Assembly (NCBI GenBank): GCA_022036555.1 | Contig: CM039131.1 | Span: 40,677,923-40,741,922, forward strand | Source: Microstegium vimineum | Lineage: Eukaryota > Streptophyta > Magnoliopsida > Poales > Poaceae | Length of the DNA stretch: 64,000 bases | Direction of reading: 5' to 3' | Shown: positions 11,742-21,607 of the stretch, piece by piece | Position numbering within the stretch: the first letter of the stretch is position 1 | Layout of the letters: every line of letters begins with the position of its first letter | Notes under the pieces: model-generated | Database searches by the model: none | Seen by the model: the letters and a program-made list of their open reading frames with translations, nothing else | What the model was told of the DNA's origin: nothing | Made by a program: the position numbers and the translations under genes

Positions 11742-14700
11742 TCATCTTTTAGTGAAGTTAGAGTGATCAAGCAAATTCAACTCGCTTCTTAACCTACAAA
11801 AGGTTGTTTCATTGAGTGGTTTTGTGAAAATATCCGCCAATTGATCTTCGCTCTTAACTCCAACTAGTGTTATGTTTTTCCTAGCCACATGATCTCTAAG
11901 AAAGTGATGGCGAATATCTATGTGCTTGGTGCGAGAGTGTTGAACCGGGTTGTTTGCAAGATTTACGACGCTTTCATTATCACACAAAAGTGGAACATCT
12001 TTTAAAAACACGCCGTAATCAAGAAGTGTTTGGGTCATGTATAAGATTTGTGCACAACTTGCTCCCATGGCAATGTATTCCGCCTCGGCGGTTGACAATG
12101 CCACACTATTTTGCTTCTTTGAGGACCAAGAAACAAGTGATCTTTCTAGCATGTGGCACCCACCGGAGGTACTCTTCCTATCAACCTTACAACCGGCATA
12201 ATCTGAATCGGAATAGCCAACTAATTGGAAGGGAGCTCCTTTGGGATACCAAAGACCCATGCTAGGGGTGTGCCTTATGTACCTAAGGATTCTTTTAACC
12301 GCACAAAGATGTGACTCCTTAGGGCTTGCTTGAAACCTAGCACACATACACACACTAAACATGATATCCGGCCTAGATGCGGTGAGGTAAAGTAAACTAC
12401 CGATCATTGAGCGGTAAAGAGTCTGGTCAATCGGTTTACCTCCCTCATCGAGATCGAGATGCCCATTAGTAGACATTGGGGTCTTGATTGGCTTGCAATC
12501 CTCCGTCTTGAACTTCTTAAGTAGATCATAAGTGTATTTCTCTTGAGAGATGAAAGTCCCTTCTCTCATTTGCTTCACTTGGAAGCCAAGGAAGAAGGTT
12601 AGCTCGCCAATCATCGACATCTCGAACTCCTTGGACATCAACGCACCAAATTCCTTGCTATGATCTTGGTTTGTTGATCCAAATATAATGTCATCGACAT
12701 ACACTTGGCAAACAAAGATCTCTCCATCTAGCACCTTGGTGAAGAGTGTGGTATCCACTTTCCCAATTTTGAAGCCCTTCTTGAGTAAGAAGTCCCTTAG
12801 CCTCTCATACCAAGCTCTTGGAGCTTGCTTTAATCCATAGAGTGCCTTGGACAACCTATACACATGATTAGGACAATGGGGTCTTCAAACCCGGGAGGTT
12901 GTGAGACAAAAACAAGTTCATTGATGAAACCATTTAGAAAGGCACTCTTCACATCCATTTGAAAAAGTTTCATTTTATGATGTGAAGCATATGCCAAAAG
13001 GATACGAATGGCTTCTAGTCTTGCAACCGGTGCAAAGGTCTCCCCAAAGTCCAAGCCTTCAACTTGGGAGAACCCCTTTGCCACCAATCTTGCTTTGTTT
13101 CTCACAACCACTCCTTGATCATCTTGCTTGTTCCTAAACACCTACTTGGTGCCAATGATTCTTGCTCCTTTGGGCTTTTCTACTAGTGTCCATACTTCGT
13201 TCCGGGTGAAGTTGTTCAACTCTTCGTGCATGGCATTCACCCAATCCAGATCCGCAAGTCCATCCTCCACACTAGAAGGCTCAACAAAGGAAACAAAGGA
13301 GTGATGTTCAGCATAAGAAGCAAGTCTAGATCGAGTTGTTACCCCCCTTGATGGACTCCCTATAATGAGGTCTTGTGGATGAGCTTGAAGCATAGGTGTA
13401 GATCTTCTATTGATCGCTTGGGGAGGAGGTTGTGGTGCATCAACATCACTAGCTTGAGCCTCGACTTGATCTTGAGGGATGAAGGTATCTTCTTGTGCTT
13501 CCCTCACTTGTTCTTCATCAACTTGAGGCGTGTGAGGTGGAGAAGGATCTTGATTTGCTTCATCTTCAACTTCTTCCACCTCTTGCGGGTTGATAGCACC
13601 AATTGACATATTCTTCATTGCCTCCCTTAAGGGTCCATCACCTACATCATCAAGATTTTCATGCTCTTCTTGAGAGCCATTAGTTTCATCAAACTCCAAG
13701 TCATATGTTTCTTCAACTAGGCCGGAGGCTTTGTTAAATACTCGATATGCCTTGGATTTAAGAGAATAACCAAGTAAGAAACTAATGTCACATCTCCTTT
13801 GGAACTTGCCCAAGTGTTGGCGCTTCTTGTAGATATACACTTTGCATCCAAACACTCGGAAAAAGGATATATCCGGTTTCTTCCCATTCACAAGCTCATA
13901 GGGGGTCTTCTTAAGAAGCCTTTGGACAAATAGCCGGTTGGCCGCATAGCATGCGGTGTTGATTGCTTCGGCCCAAAACTTCTCGGGGGTGTTGTATTCA
14001 TCAAGCATTGATCTTGCAAGAGTAATAAGTGTCCGGTTCTTCCTCTCTACTACACCATTTTGTTGAGGGGTATAGGTGGCGGACACTTCATGCTTGATCT
14101 CAACTTCATCACAATAGTCTTCAATCTTGGTGTTTACAAATTCGGTCCCATTGTCACTTCTTATCTTCTTGATTTTCACATCAAACTCATTTTGGGCTCT
14201 AGTTGCAAACTTCTTGAATATTGATTGAGTCTCTCCCTTGTCTTGAAGAAAGAACACCCAAGTGTACCTAGAGTAGTCATCAACTACCACCAAGCAAAAG
14301 AGATTGCCACCAAGGCTAGCATAGGTGGTAGGTCCAAATAGGTCCATGTGAAGTAGCTCTAGGACTCTTGAGGTTGACATGAAAGCTTTGGTTGGATGAG
14401 TGTTTGCCACTTACTTGCCGGCTTGACATGCACTACAAAGTTTGTCCTTCTCAAACACAACATCCTTCACACCTCTAACCATCTCCTTGACAAGCTTCTT
14501 CAAAGTTGACATTCCCACATGTGTTAATCTTCTATGCCATAGCCAACCCAAAGAACTCTTGGAGAATAGACATGTTTGCAAACTAGCTTCATTTGAGGTG
14601 AAGTCCACTAGGTAGAGATTGTTGTACCAAAACCCTTTGAATATCAATGATGAATCTTCAATCTTGGACACAACTACCTCATTTGGAGTGAAGAGACATT

Positions 14701-14986
14701 GGAAACCAAGATCACATAGTTGTCCTACCGATAGCAAGTTGAAGCTTAAAGATTGTACTAGCAAGACATTTGATATTGATTGATCATTTGAGATTGCCAC
14801 TTTGCCTAGGCCTTACACTTTGCCTTTTGAGTTGTCCCCAAAGGTAATTTTGTCTTTCCCTTCACAATCTTCCTCAAGTGTGGTGAACATCCGGGAGTCA
14901 CCGGTCATATATTGAGTGCATCCACTATCAATCACCCAATGACTTCCACCGGTCTTGTAGTTCACCTACACACAAGCAACTTGAAG
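11742..14986 (-). pseudogene. Sirevirus pol region: protease, integrase, reverse transcriptase, RNase H (broken)
   Basis: This continues the gag frame. Protease: WVIDSGCTQYMTGD near 14940. Integrase: the HHCC zinc finger (LWHRRLTHVG ... LCSACQAGK, about 14560-14415), then the catalytic core with MDLFGP, IRSDNGTEF and the PQQNGVVERKNRT block (about 14410-14000). Reverse transcriptase: about 13240-12300, with [12 protein letters not shown] and the catalytic YVDDIIFGST. RNase H: SDYAGCKVDRKST and LSTAEAEYIA, ending at 11742. Stops occur at 14966 (TAG), 14813 (TAA), 14411 (TAA) and 13142 (TAG). One frameshift near 12865-12890 separates FEDP from the [12 protein letters not shown] motif. All catalytic motifs are still readable, so the decay is recent. 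These enzymes process, integrate and copy the element. Confidence 0.92.
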
Positions 14987-16969
14987 TTAAGCTTGTTGTT
15001 TGGGAACCCACACTTGGCGAGGTCCCATAGCCTTGTCCACCAACTCCTTAGCAACCCATAGCACTTTAGGCTTGTTCTTCATCTTAGGACCAAGAAACAC
15101 AACTTGGGGTCTACCCTTGGAGTCCTTGTTGATGATGAAGTGTGCATCATGAGCGAAAGGCCTTGTGTGCTTGGGCGAGGTCTTGGGAAGTGGAGTCTTG
15201 CATTGGAATTCAAAGTGACCCTCTTGACCACATCCAAAGCACTTCTTAGGCTTGGGCTTTGGTGTGTCATAATTGTTCCTCATGGTCTTGTTCTTGTAGT
15301 AGTTCTTAGCTTCTATCTTGACCTTGGCCTTCATGATTTGGTTCTCCTTGAACCCAATGCCGGACTTGTCGGTCTTCATGATAGTGTTCATCAAGAGCTC
15401 ACTTTGGAGGTTGTGGCCCTTGGTGAACTTCCCCATTCCACTTGCAAGTTTGATCTTCTCAACCTTGAGCTTTGGATTTTCCTCTTTGAGAGAGTTGATC
15501 AAGGTCATTGCATCATTGTCATCTTGCTTGGCCGACTTGATAGTGAATGGCTTGCTTGCCTTGAGGTTGATTAGCTCTTCCTTGAGCTTGGAGTTTTCTT
15601 GCCTCATCTTCACATAGTCATCATACTTTTCGGCCTCAACTACCTTCTTGCCCTTGCACTTAGCATTTTACTCACTAGCAACTTCATCAAGCAAGTCCTC
15701 ACAAGAAGTAGCTATATGACACTTAACAACCGGGTTAATAGCAACATGTGTAGCAAGATCATTTGTAAGCAATTCGTTAGCTATCACAAGTGTGTCATGT
15801 TCATTTCTAACTTGGTTGTAGTTATCTTTTAGCAAGTTGTATCTTGTATGGAGCTCTTGTGTTGACCTCTCAAGCTTATCATGTTTCTCATTAGCTTGCT
15901 TGAGTGAGGCTTTGAGCTCCCTAGCGCTAGATGAGAGAGATTTGTTCTCAAGCTTTAAATCATCATTAGCACTAGACAAGTCATCAAGTTTAGCATGCAA
16001 GTTATCGTTGGCTTTCTCTAGTGATTCACTTTTAGCTTTATCGTTGTTCTTGTACTTGTCTTTCTTCTCTTCGGAGCAAGCATGAGCCAAGTGTCCAAGT
16101 TTGCCACAATTGTAGCAATCCATCTTGGAGAGAGGCTTTCTTGAAGAGCTTGTGAAGAATTTCTTCTTCTTTAAGTCAAACTTGACTCCATTCTTGTTTA
16201 GCTTCTTCAACATCTTAGTTGTTTTCTTCACCATGAGAGCGAGGTCATCATCATCCTCTTCATCACTTGCACTCTCATACGCAATTTGCATCTTGTACTT
16301 CTCCGAGAAGGATGCCTTGAGTGCCAAGTCCTTCTTCTCCTCCTTCTCTTTTTCTTTCTTCTTGGAGGAGGAAGAAGAGCCACCATCACCAATCTTCATG
16401 TACATCTCATGGGCATTGATCTTGCCCAAGATTTGTGTTGGTGTAGCGGGGGAGAGATCTCCTTAGTGAAGAACCGTGACGATGTGGCCATACTTCTCAA
16501 TGGGCAAGACACAAAGGATCTTGCGCACCACATCGGCCGGTGCCATTTGGTTAAGACCGAGCCCATTCAATTCTTCTACAATAATGTTAAGACGTGAGTA
16601 CATTTCATTTGCATTTTTATTTGCATGTATAGAAAAAGAATTGAGCTTAACCATGACCAAGTGATAGTGTTCCTCACGCTCACTCTTTGTGCCTTCGTGA
16701 AGAGCACAAATAGTAGTCCACAACTCAAATGTGTCTTTGGTATTACGCACTCGGTTGAAGACATCCTTGCAAATGCCACGAAAAAGAATGTTCTTCGCCT
16801 TGGCATTGTGCTTATCAAAATTGAGGTCCTCCGCGAAGAGAGTGCCTCCCTTTGTGGCGGCTTTGAGCACGCCCACGTCAACGGCCTCTAGATAGGCCTC
16901 CATATGAACTTTCCAATAAGGAAAGTCGTCTCCATCGAACATGGGAGGTGGTCCATCCCCATGGGACAT
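14987..16969 (-). pseudogene. Sirevirus gag (broken by stops), with two CCHC knuckles
   Basis: The ATG at 16969 opens MSHGDGPPPMFDGDDFPYWK, a typical Copia gag start. Residues about 1-165 match the gag domain with YLEA and the EMYSRLN helix region. A Ser/Lys-rich linker follows, then knuckle 1 (CYNCGKLGHLAHAC, about 16120-16080). A long predicted coiled coil (about 16020-15690) is next, and knuckle 2 (CFGCGQEGHFEFQC, about 15245-15200) lies near the C terminus. In-frame TAA codons at 16463, 15668 and 14987 split one continuous frame that runs on into pol, so gag-pol was a single polyprotein frame. The protein packages element RNA in the cytoplasmic particle. Confidence 0.9.
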
Positions 16970-17004
16970 CTTGCTCTAGGCGGTGAAGCCTAATTTAGAG
17001 CAAA

Positions 17005-17022
17005 TCTTGCTCCGATTACCAA
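17005..17022 (-). other. primer binding site (PBS)
   Basis: Immediately inside the 5' LTR the minus strand reads TTGGTAATCGGAGCAAG. This resembles the complement of the initiator methionine tRNA 3' end (TGGTATCAGAGC type) used by Copia elements, with a few differences. Position next to the LTR boundary at 17024 supports the call. Confidence 0.75.
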
Positions 17023-17023
17023 T

Positions 17024-18622
17024 TGAAAGGATCAAGATGCCCAAGAGGGGGGATGAATTGGACTCTTTTTAATTTCTAAACAAGAATTAAACCTATAAAG
17101 AGCCAATTAACCCACTAGTGTCTACCGCTTGTGTGTCCTAACTAGAAAGCGGTAGCAAGTCAATAGAAAGTGAAAACTTCCTACACAATTCTAGTATGAA
17201 TTGAAAGACAAATGCGGAAAGTAATGCGGTGAGAACGAGCTAGGGAAAGAGATGCTTGACACGGCGATGTTTTGTCGAGGTATCGAGGAGTCGACACTCC
17301 CCCTAGTCCTCGTTGGAGCACCTCGCAAGGTATAGCTCCCCCTCAATCCCGCGCAAGGGATGAGTGCTCTCTACGAGCTGATTCTTCGCCACTCCGGCTC
17401 GGTGAATCGCCCACAACCGATCACAACGTTGATGGAGAAGGGCCGCCGACAATCCTCTAGCGATCACCTTCCTCCAAGCATCACCGGACCGTCTAGGTGA
17501 TGTCGATCACCAAGAGTAACAAGCTTCGATCTTCGCTTGACTCACTCAAGCTTCACAACTAGAGGATGCACACTTGAACTCTTGGATGAACTAGAGGAGA
17601 GGATGGATGAAATCACGAATCACTCTCTCACTCTAGGGCTCTTGCTCTCTTCCCAACCTTCTCAACAAACTCAGCAACTCAAAATGAGCAAAAGGCGATT
17701 TGGGAGAGAAGTGTGAGGAGCTATAAATAACCCCTCAGAAAACTGCCTCGGGCTGGCAACTTAAGTTGGCGACGGACGCTCCGTCGACTAGGCGGCGGAC
17801 GCTCCGTCGCATGCCCCAACGGCTAGTTCTGCACAAAGATTGGGCGACGGACGCTCCGTCGCCTAGGCGACGGACACTCCGACGCCCTGCCCAACGGCTA
17901 ACTCTAACACGATCTCCCAGCGACGGACGCTCCGTCACAGGGGCGACGGACGCTCATCCCAGCGTCCGACGCTGCACTCTGGCTTGGGCTGAAAAACACC
18001 CTCTCTGGAAGGTCGACGGACGCTCTCCAAGCGTCTGACGCCTGACCGACGGACAGCGTCCGTCGGACCCTAAAAAAACTTAGCCAGAAACACATGGCCA
18101 CTGGAAGGCCGACGGACGCTGTGGACTTAACCACCCAGCGTCCGACGCCTTTGTCCGACGCCTCCGTCAGGAGCGTCTGTCGCTCAGAAAACAGGTCTCT
18201 CAACTTCGTTTTTCGTCGCGATGAATATGGAAGTTGTTCTAGGCTATCTTACGGTCAACGTAGGCTTACTTAGAGCTAAGGAAGACAAGTGTGCACCACA
18301 CCTAGTTCATGAAGCTTTCCCAAGTCAAGCTACTAGTCTCAACCCCTCTTAATAGTATGGTCAAAGATAAAAAGAGAAGCCCGATCTATTTCTAAGTGCC
18401 CTTCATCACCTTATGACACTTAGCCTATCATTCTAATGTCTTCATCATGTCTCCTTGACATCCGAAACGATATCCATCTTGGGGGCTGAGTGATGACCAT
18501 CAATGCCCATTCGTGTTGATCACTATGACTAAGCTACGCATAGCCTCTGCAAAACACACGTTAGTCATAATAATCGCTAATTATCGTTAATCACCGAAAC
18601 CAACTAGGGCCATGATTCTTCA
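17024..18622 (-). repeat. 5' LTR of the Sirevirus (right copy)
   Basis: Starts TGAAAGGATCAAGATGCCCA and ends GGGCCATGATTCTTCA on the plus strand. It is collinear with 5413-7005. The GC-rich block at about 17768-18185 contains perfect palindromes such as CGACGGACGCTCCGTCG at 17770-17786 and 17845-17861. As the 5' LTR it should hold the element's promoter and RNA start; TATAAATA at 17722-17729 reads on the plus strand, its complement TATTTATA on the minus. Confidence 0.95.
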
Positions 18623-19152
18623 ATGGGGAAGAAATCGACGGAGGTGGAGGGCGAGGACGACGGCGGCAGGAGCGAGCACGATGGAGGCGGTGGGGTGGCC
18701 AGCACGATGGCGGCGACGGGGCGGAGGGCGAACACGATAGAGGCGGCGACGGGGCGGGGGGCGAGTACGGTGGAGGAGGAGGCGGCGGCGCGTTCTCTTG
18801 GGTCGCCCTTGCTCGATCTCTCGCTCGCTCGCTCGGGGAAACGCCGCCCGGACCCCTACGTGCGGGACGAGCCGCCCCAGGGAAAGCACGGGGCTCGGGG
18901 CGCCCTCTCCCGGCTGATGGGCTTCCAAATGCAGGGCTCTCCTCCACGGGGCTGAAACCCACGCGGGGGGCTTGGCCCTGGGAAACGACGGGGATACCCC
19001 CGTGGATCATGTCTTCCAAAGGAGGCCTTAAATGTCATCCTATTTCCACTCAAAAAAATACTATCCTATGCCATGCATATTTATATGACTCTTTAGGATT
19101 TCACTAAGTATTGTTATTAGATACGTGTATCCGAATTTTGGTTAAATATTGT
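18623..19152. other. GC-rich flank of the retrotransposon, proline-rich open frame on the minus strand
   Basis: From 19010 to the LTR border the minus strand stays open for about 130 codons rich in Pro, Ala, Ser and Arg. This can be simple GC bias. The frame runs into the LTR at 18622, so whatever was here was cut by the insertion. I recognise no family. Beyond 19020 the DNA is AT-rich and empty. Confidence 0.35.
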
Positions 19153-19262
19153 TGTCTTGTTTGCTTATCAGTTCGGCTTATCAGCCATGGTACCATATTT
19201 TTATCTCACAACAAAACATCATCAGCTAACTTATGAGCTGCAAAAACGATCAACTGAACAGG
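19153..19262. mobile_element. MITE-like element, degenerate copy 1
   Basis: The ends read TTGTCTTGTTTGCTTATCAG and, inverted, GATCAACTGAACAGG. Inside is GGCTTATCAGCC and a T-rich core with CTCACAACAAAAC. It resembles copies at 21423, 46491 and 47481. It has no coding capacity. Confidence 0.5.
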
Positions 19263-20113
19263 TCGTGTATTAGCGCAAGTTATAGTGGGTTGAAATATGA
19301 ATAGGTGCACCCCCTTATTTTGCTCCATCTAATCATGGAGTATTACTTCAAAATTATAGACACAACTTATGGAGTAGGAGGATTAGAATAGCAAATCATC
19401 TAATATGCTCTCGAAAAAAATAACAACCAATCTCGATTGACAACAAATTGGCACTCAATCTGTCACTTTTAGTATGGATTAGATTTAATGGATTAGAGAG
19501 TTTGGAAGGGGAAAATAGAAGGAACAACAAAAACTCTGAAAGTGAAGAAGCAACTATACATACGCCTTCCGTAGTTTTTTTGTTAAAAACAAAGAAAAAA
19601 GAAACCATGCATACCATGAGGCAACGGCGACACACGGCGCGGGGCCATCGGGCCACCACCCACCAGCCTGGCCGTTAGCCGTCCGCTAGCCGATGCTACA
19701 GGCCCAGAAATTGGCGAGTGCCCGATGGCGAACCGGCGAACTGGACCAGACGACGAGCCAACAATACGTGTGGGCTTCACAAATTTAACTAGTCCTACTC
19801 GGCTATACTACTCTTTTGTGAACCCAACTGCAATGACCGTGTTTAGAAACGAAGGAAGTTTTCGTTACCACTCATAGACTGATTGTTCTCCCTCGCAAGT
19901 GGCAACCTTGGATTCTTGATCCATACATATGTGTTCTTGAGTCTTGAGTGCATATTATACGTAGAGGCACAGGCATGACGCTGTTTAAATTGCAGACAAA
20001 AAAAATATGACCAACCTAGGAGGAACATGGATTTTTTTCCCCATTAATAATCATTAATTAATTAAGAGGAAAATAGGGAATTTGATCTCTACATCCGAAA
20101 TTTGATCTTTGCT

Positions 20114-20272
20114 CAGTTTGATCTCTACATCTGCAATTTGATATAGTACAATTCAAGTTGGAAGAGGACTCAAACCTGTTGGTCATATGATCGCACCTTC
20201 CACCTAAACAATTGAGTTAGGCTCGCTTCCTTTCAAATTGTTGATCATATTGCAGATTTAGAGATCAAACTG
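20114..20272. mobile_element. short inverted-repeat element, 24-bp termini
   Basis: The 24 bp at 20114-20137 (CAGTTTGATCTCTACATCTG then CAAT) and the reverse complement of 20249-20272 differ at one base. They bracket about 110 bp of unrelated sequence. No clear target duplication was seen. A MITE or solo fold-back is likely. Confidence 0.5.
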
Positions 20273-20654
20273 ATCAGTGAGCCCAGGAAAACAGAGTGCC
20301 GTACTACAGTATCATTTCAGAGGAAAAAACACTGTGTAATGTGTGCGGACTGTACTGGTTCAACATTAAAACAGTGGACGTACATCTTTGAAAAAAATAA
20401 CAGTGGACGTACGATAATTACTACTAGAACCCTAAATAAAAAAGAAGACTTCGTGCACCTCTTAGTTACAATGTATGAAACCGTCCAATTCGTGCACGGC
20501 CTTCTCTGACACCTCTCGATAGAAAAAAAAGGTGATACCTAAAGGTATTAGCAGTGCACCTCTTAAAAAAAAACTTTAGAAGCTACTGTTGCATCAACTA
20601 TCATTTTCAGAATCTGTTTGTTTACACGGAAGAACATTCATATAAAATAATAAA

Positions 20655-21293
20655 GAGGCTTTTACCTGCATATTATTTAAAAAGTTAGCAATTATACATA
20701 AGTCATTAAAAAGATAAGTTCTCATAGTTATCACTGCTCTAAACTCTTTTGCCCTCCACGCTACAACCGTCAGATTTGTCTATAACGGTGTTAAACTGTA
20801 GTTGTGAAAAGTCAAAAATACTCTTTCATCTAAATATGTCATTAATTATTTTTAGCATCTTAACGACTTCAGATGAAAAACTCACAACTAGAAAATTGTA
20901 GATCTCGCTAAGATAGTAAGATATACCATTTTCATATAAAAATTAATTTCATTCAATTCCATACAAAAAATGTATGACTTTCCTAAGACATATTAATCAT
21001 ATCAAATCATATTTTTTTTTAAAAAAATAAACGAAGATAGAGATCTACAACTTTCTAGTTCTGGGCTTTTTCATTTGAAGTCGAGAAGATATTCAAAAAT
21101 AATTAATGACACATTTAGATGAAAAGGTATTTTTGACTTTTCACGACTGCAATTTAACACCGTTAAAGGTAAATCTAACGATAGTGGCGTGGAGGGCAAA
21201 AGAGTTCGAGCAGTGACTACTGTGAGAGCTAATCTTTTCTCATGGCTTGTGTGTAATTGCTAACTTTTTTAATGGCACACAGGTAAAAGCCTT
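20655..21293. mobile_element. fold-back, Mutator-like MITE with 9-bp direct repeats
   Basis: A long imperfect inverted repeat: the left arm (about 20655-20930) is the reverse complement of the right arm (about 21030-21293). Shared blocks include GGCTTTTACCTG at the ends, TTTTGCCCTCCACGC, AAAAGTCAAAAATAC and CTAGAAA.TTGTAGATCT. Both sides carry AATAATAAA (20646-20654 and 21294-21302), a 9-bp direct repeat as left by Mutator-like transposases. The AT-only repeat could be chance, but its fit to both arm ends favours a real target duplication. No ORF is present, so it is non-autonomous. Confidence 0.75.
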
Positions 21294-21422
21294 AATAATA
21301 AAATCCCTGGTCAACTGGACTTGACAAGCTCCAACAACAAAGGTTATGTTCAATGGCTAAAAGGGAAACACAAATGGTTTTCATTGACTCACTTTATGCC
21401 CCCCGCTATGCCAGTAATTAGC

Positions 21423-21541
21423 CTGTTCGCTTGGCTTTTCAGCCGGCTTAAATCCAGCCAGAACAGTGTTTTTCTCTCACAAGAAATCAGCCAGCAGTAC
21501 TTAATCCTGTCAGAACAGTGTATAATCCTGCCAACCAAACA
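21423..21541. mobile_element. MITE-like element, copy 2
   Basis: Left end TGTTCGCTTGGCTTTTCAGC and right end CCTGCCAACCAAACA are inverted relatives. The core has CAGAACAGTGTTTTTCTCTC. Same family as the copies at 19153, 46491 and 47481. Confidence 0.6.
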
Positions 21542-21607
21542 AGCTCATAATATTGATGCAATGTTACAGGTTACAAGCATCTTCAGACCAGCAACACTCT
21601 GTCATCC

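Larger units (their letters stand above)
5413..18622 (-). mobile_element. complete Copia LTR retrotransposon, Sirevirus lineage, 13.2 kb
   Basis: The two LTRs (5413-7005 and 17024-18622) both run TG...CA. In minus-strand sense the order is 5' LTR, PBS, gag, protease, integrase, reverse transcriptase/RNase H, a long extra ORF, PPT, 3' LTR. Integrase before reverse transcriptase places it in Ty1/copia. Large size, a long gag with two CCHC knuckles, an extra ORF after pol and several PPT-like AGGGGGAG motifs fit the Sirevirus (SIRE/Maximus) group. The flanking 5-mers are ATGAG (5408-5412) and ATGGG (18623-18627), a target duplication with one mismatch. All ORFs carry stops, so the copy cannot encode its own proteins, although the LTRs remain very alike apart from a few substitutions and two repeat-unit indels. 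Confidence 0.95.

Noticed and set aside
15104..16891. Plus-strand open frames across gag
   Set aside because: They are antisense shadows of the gag coding sequence, with Leu/Ser-rich products.
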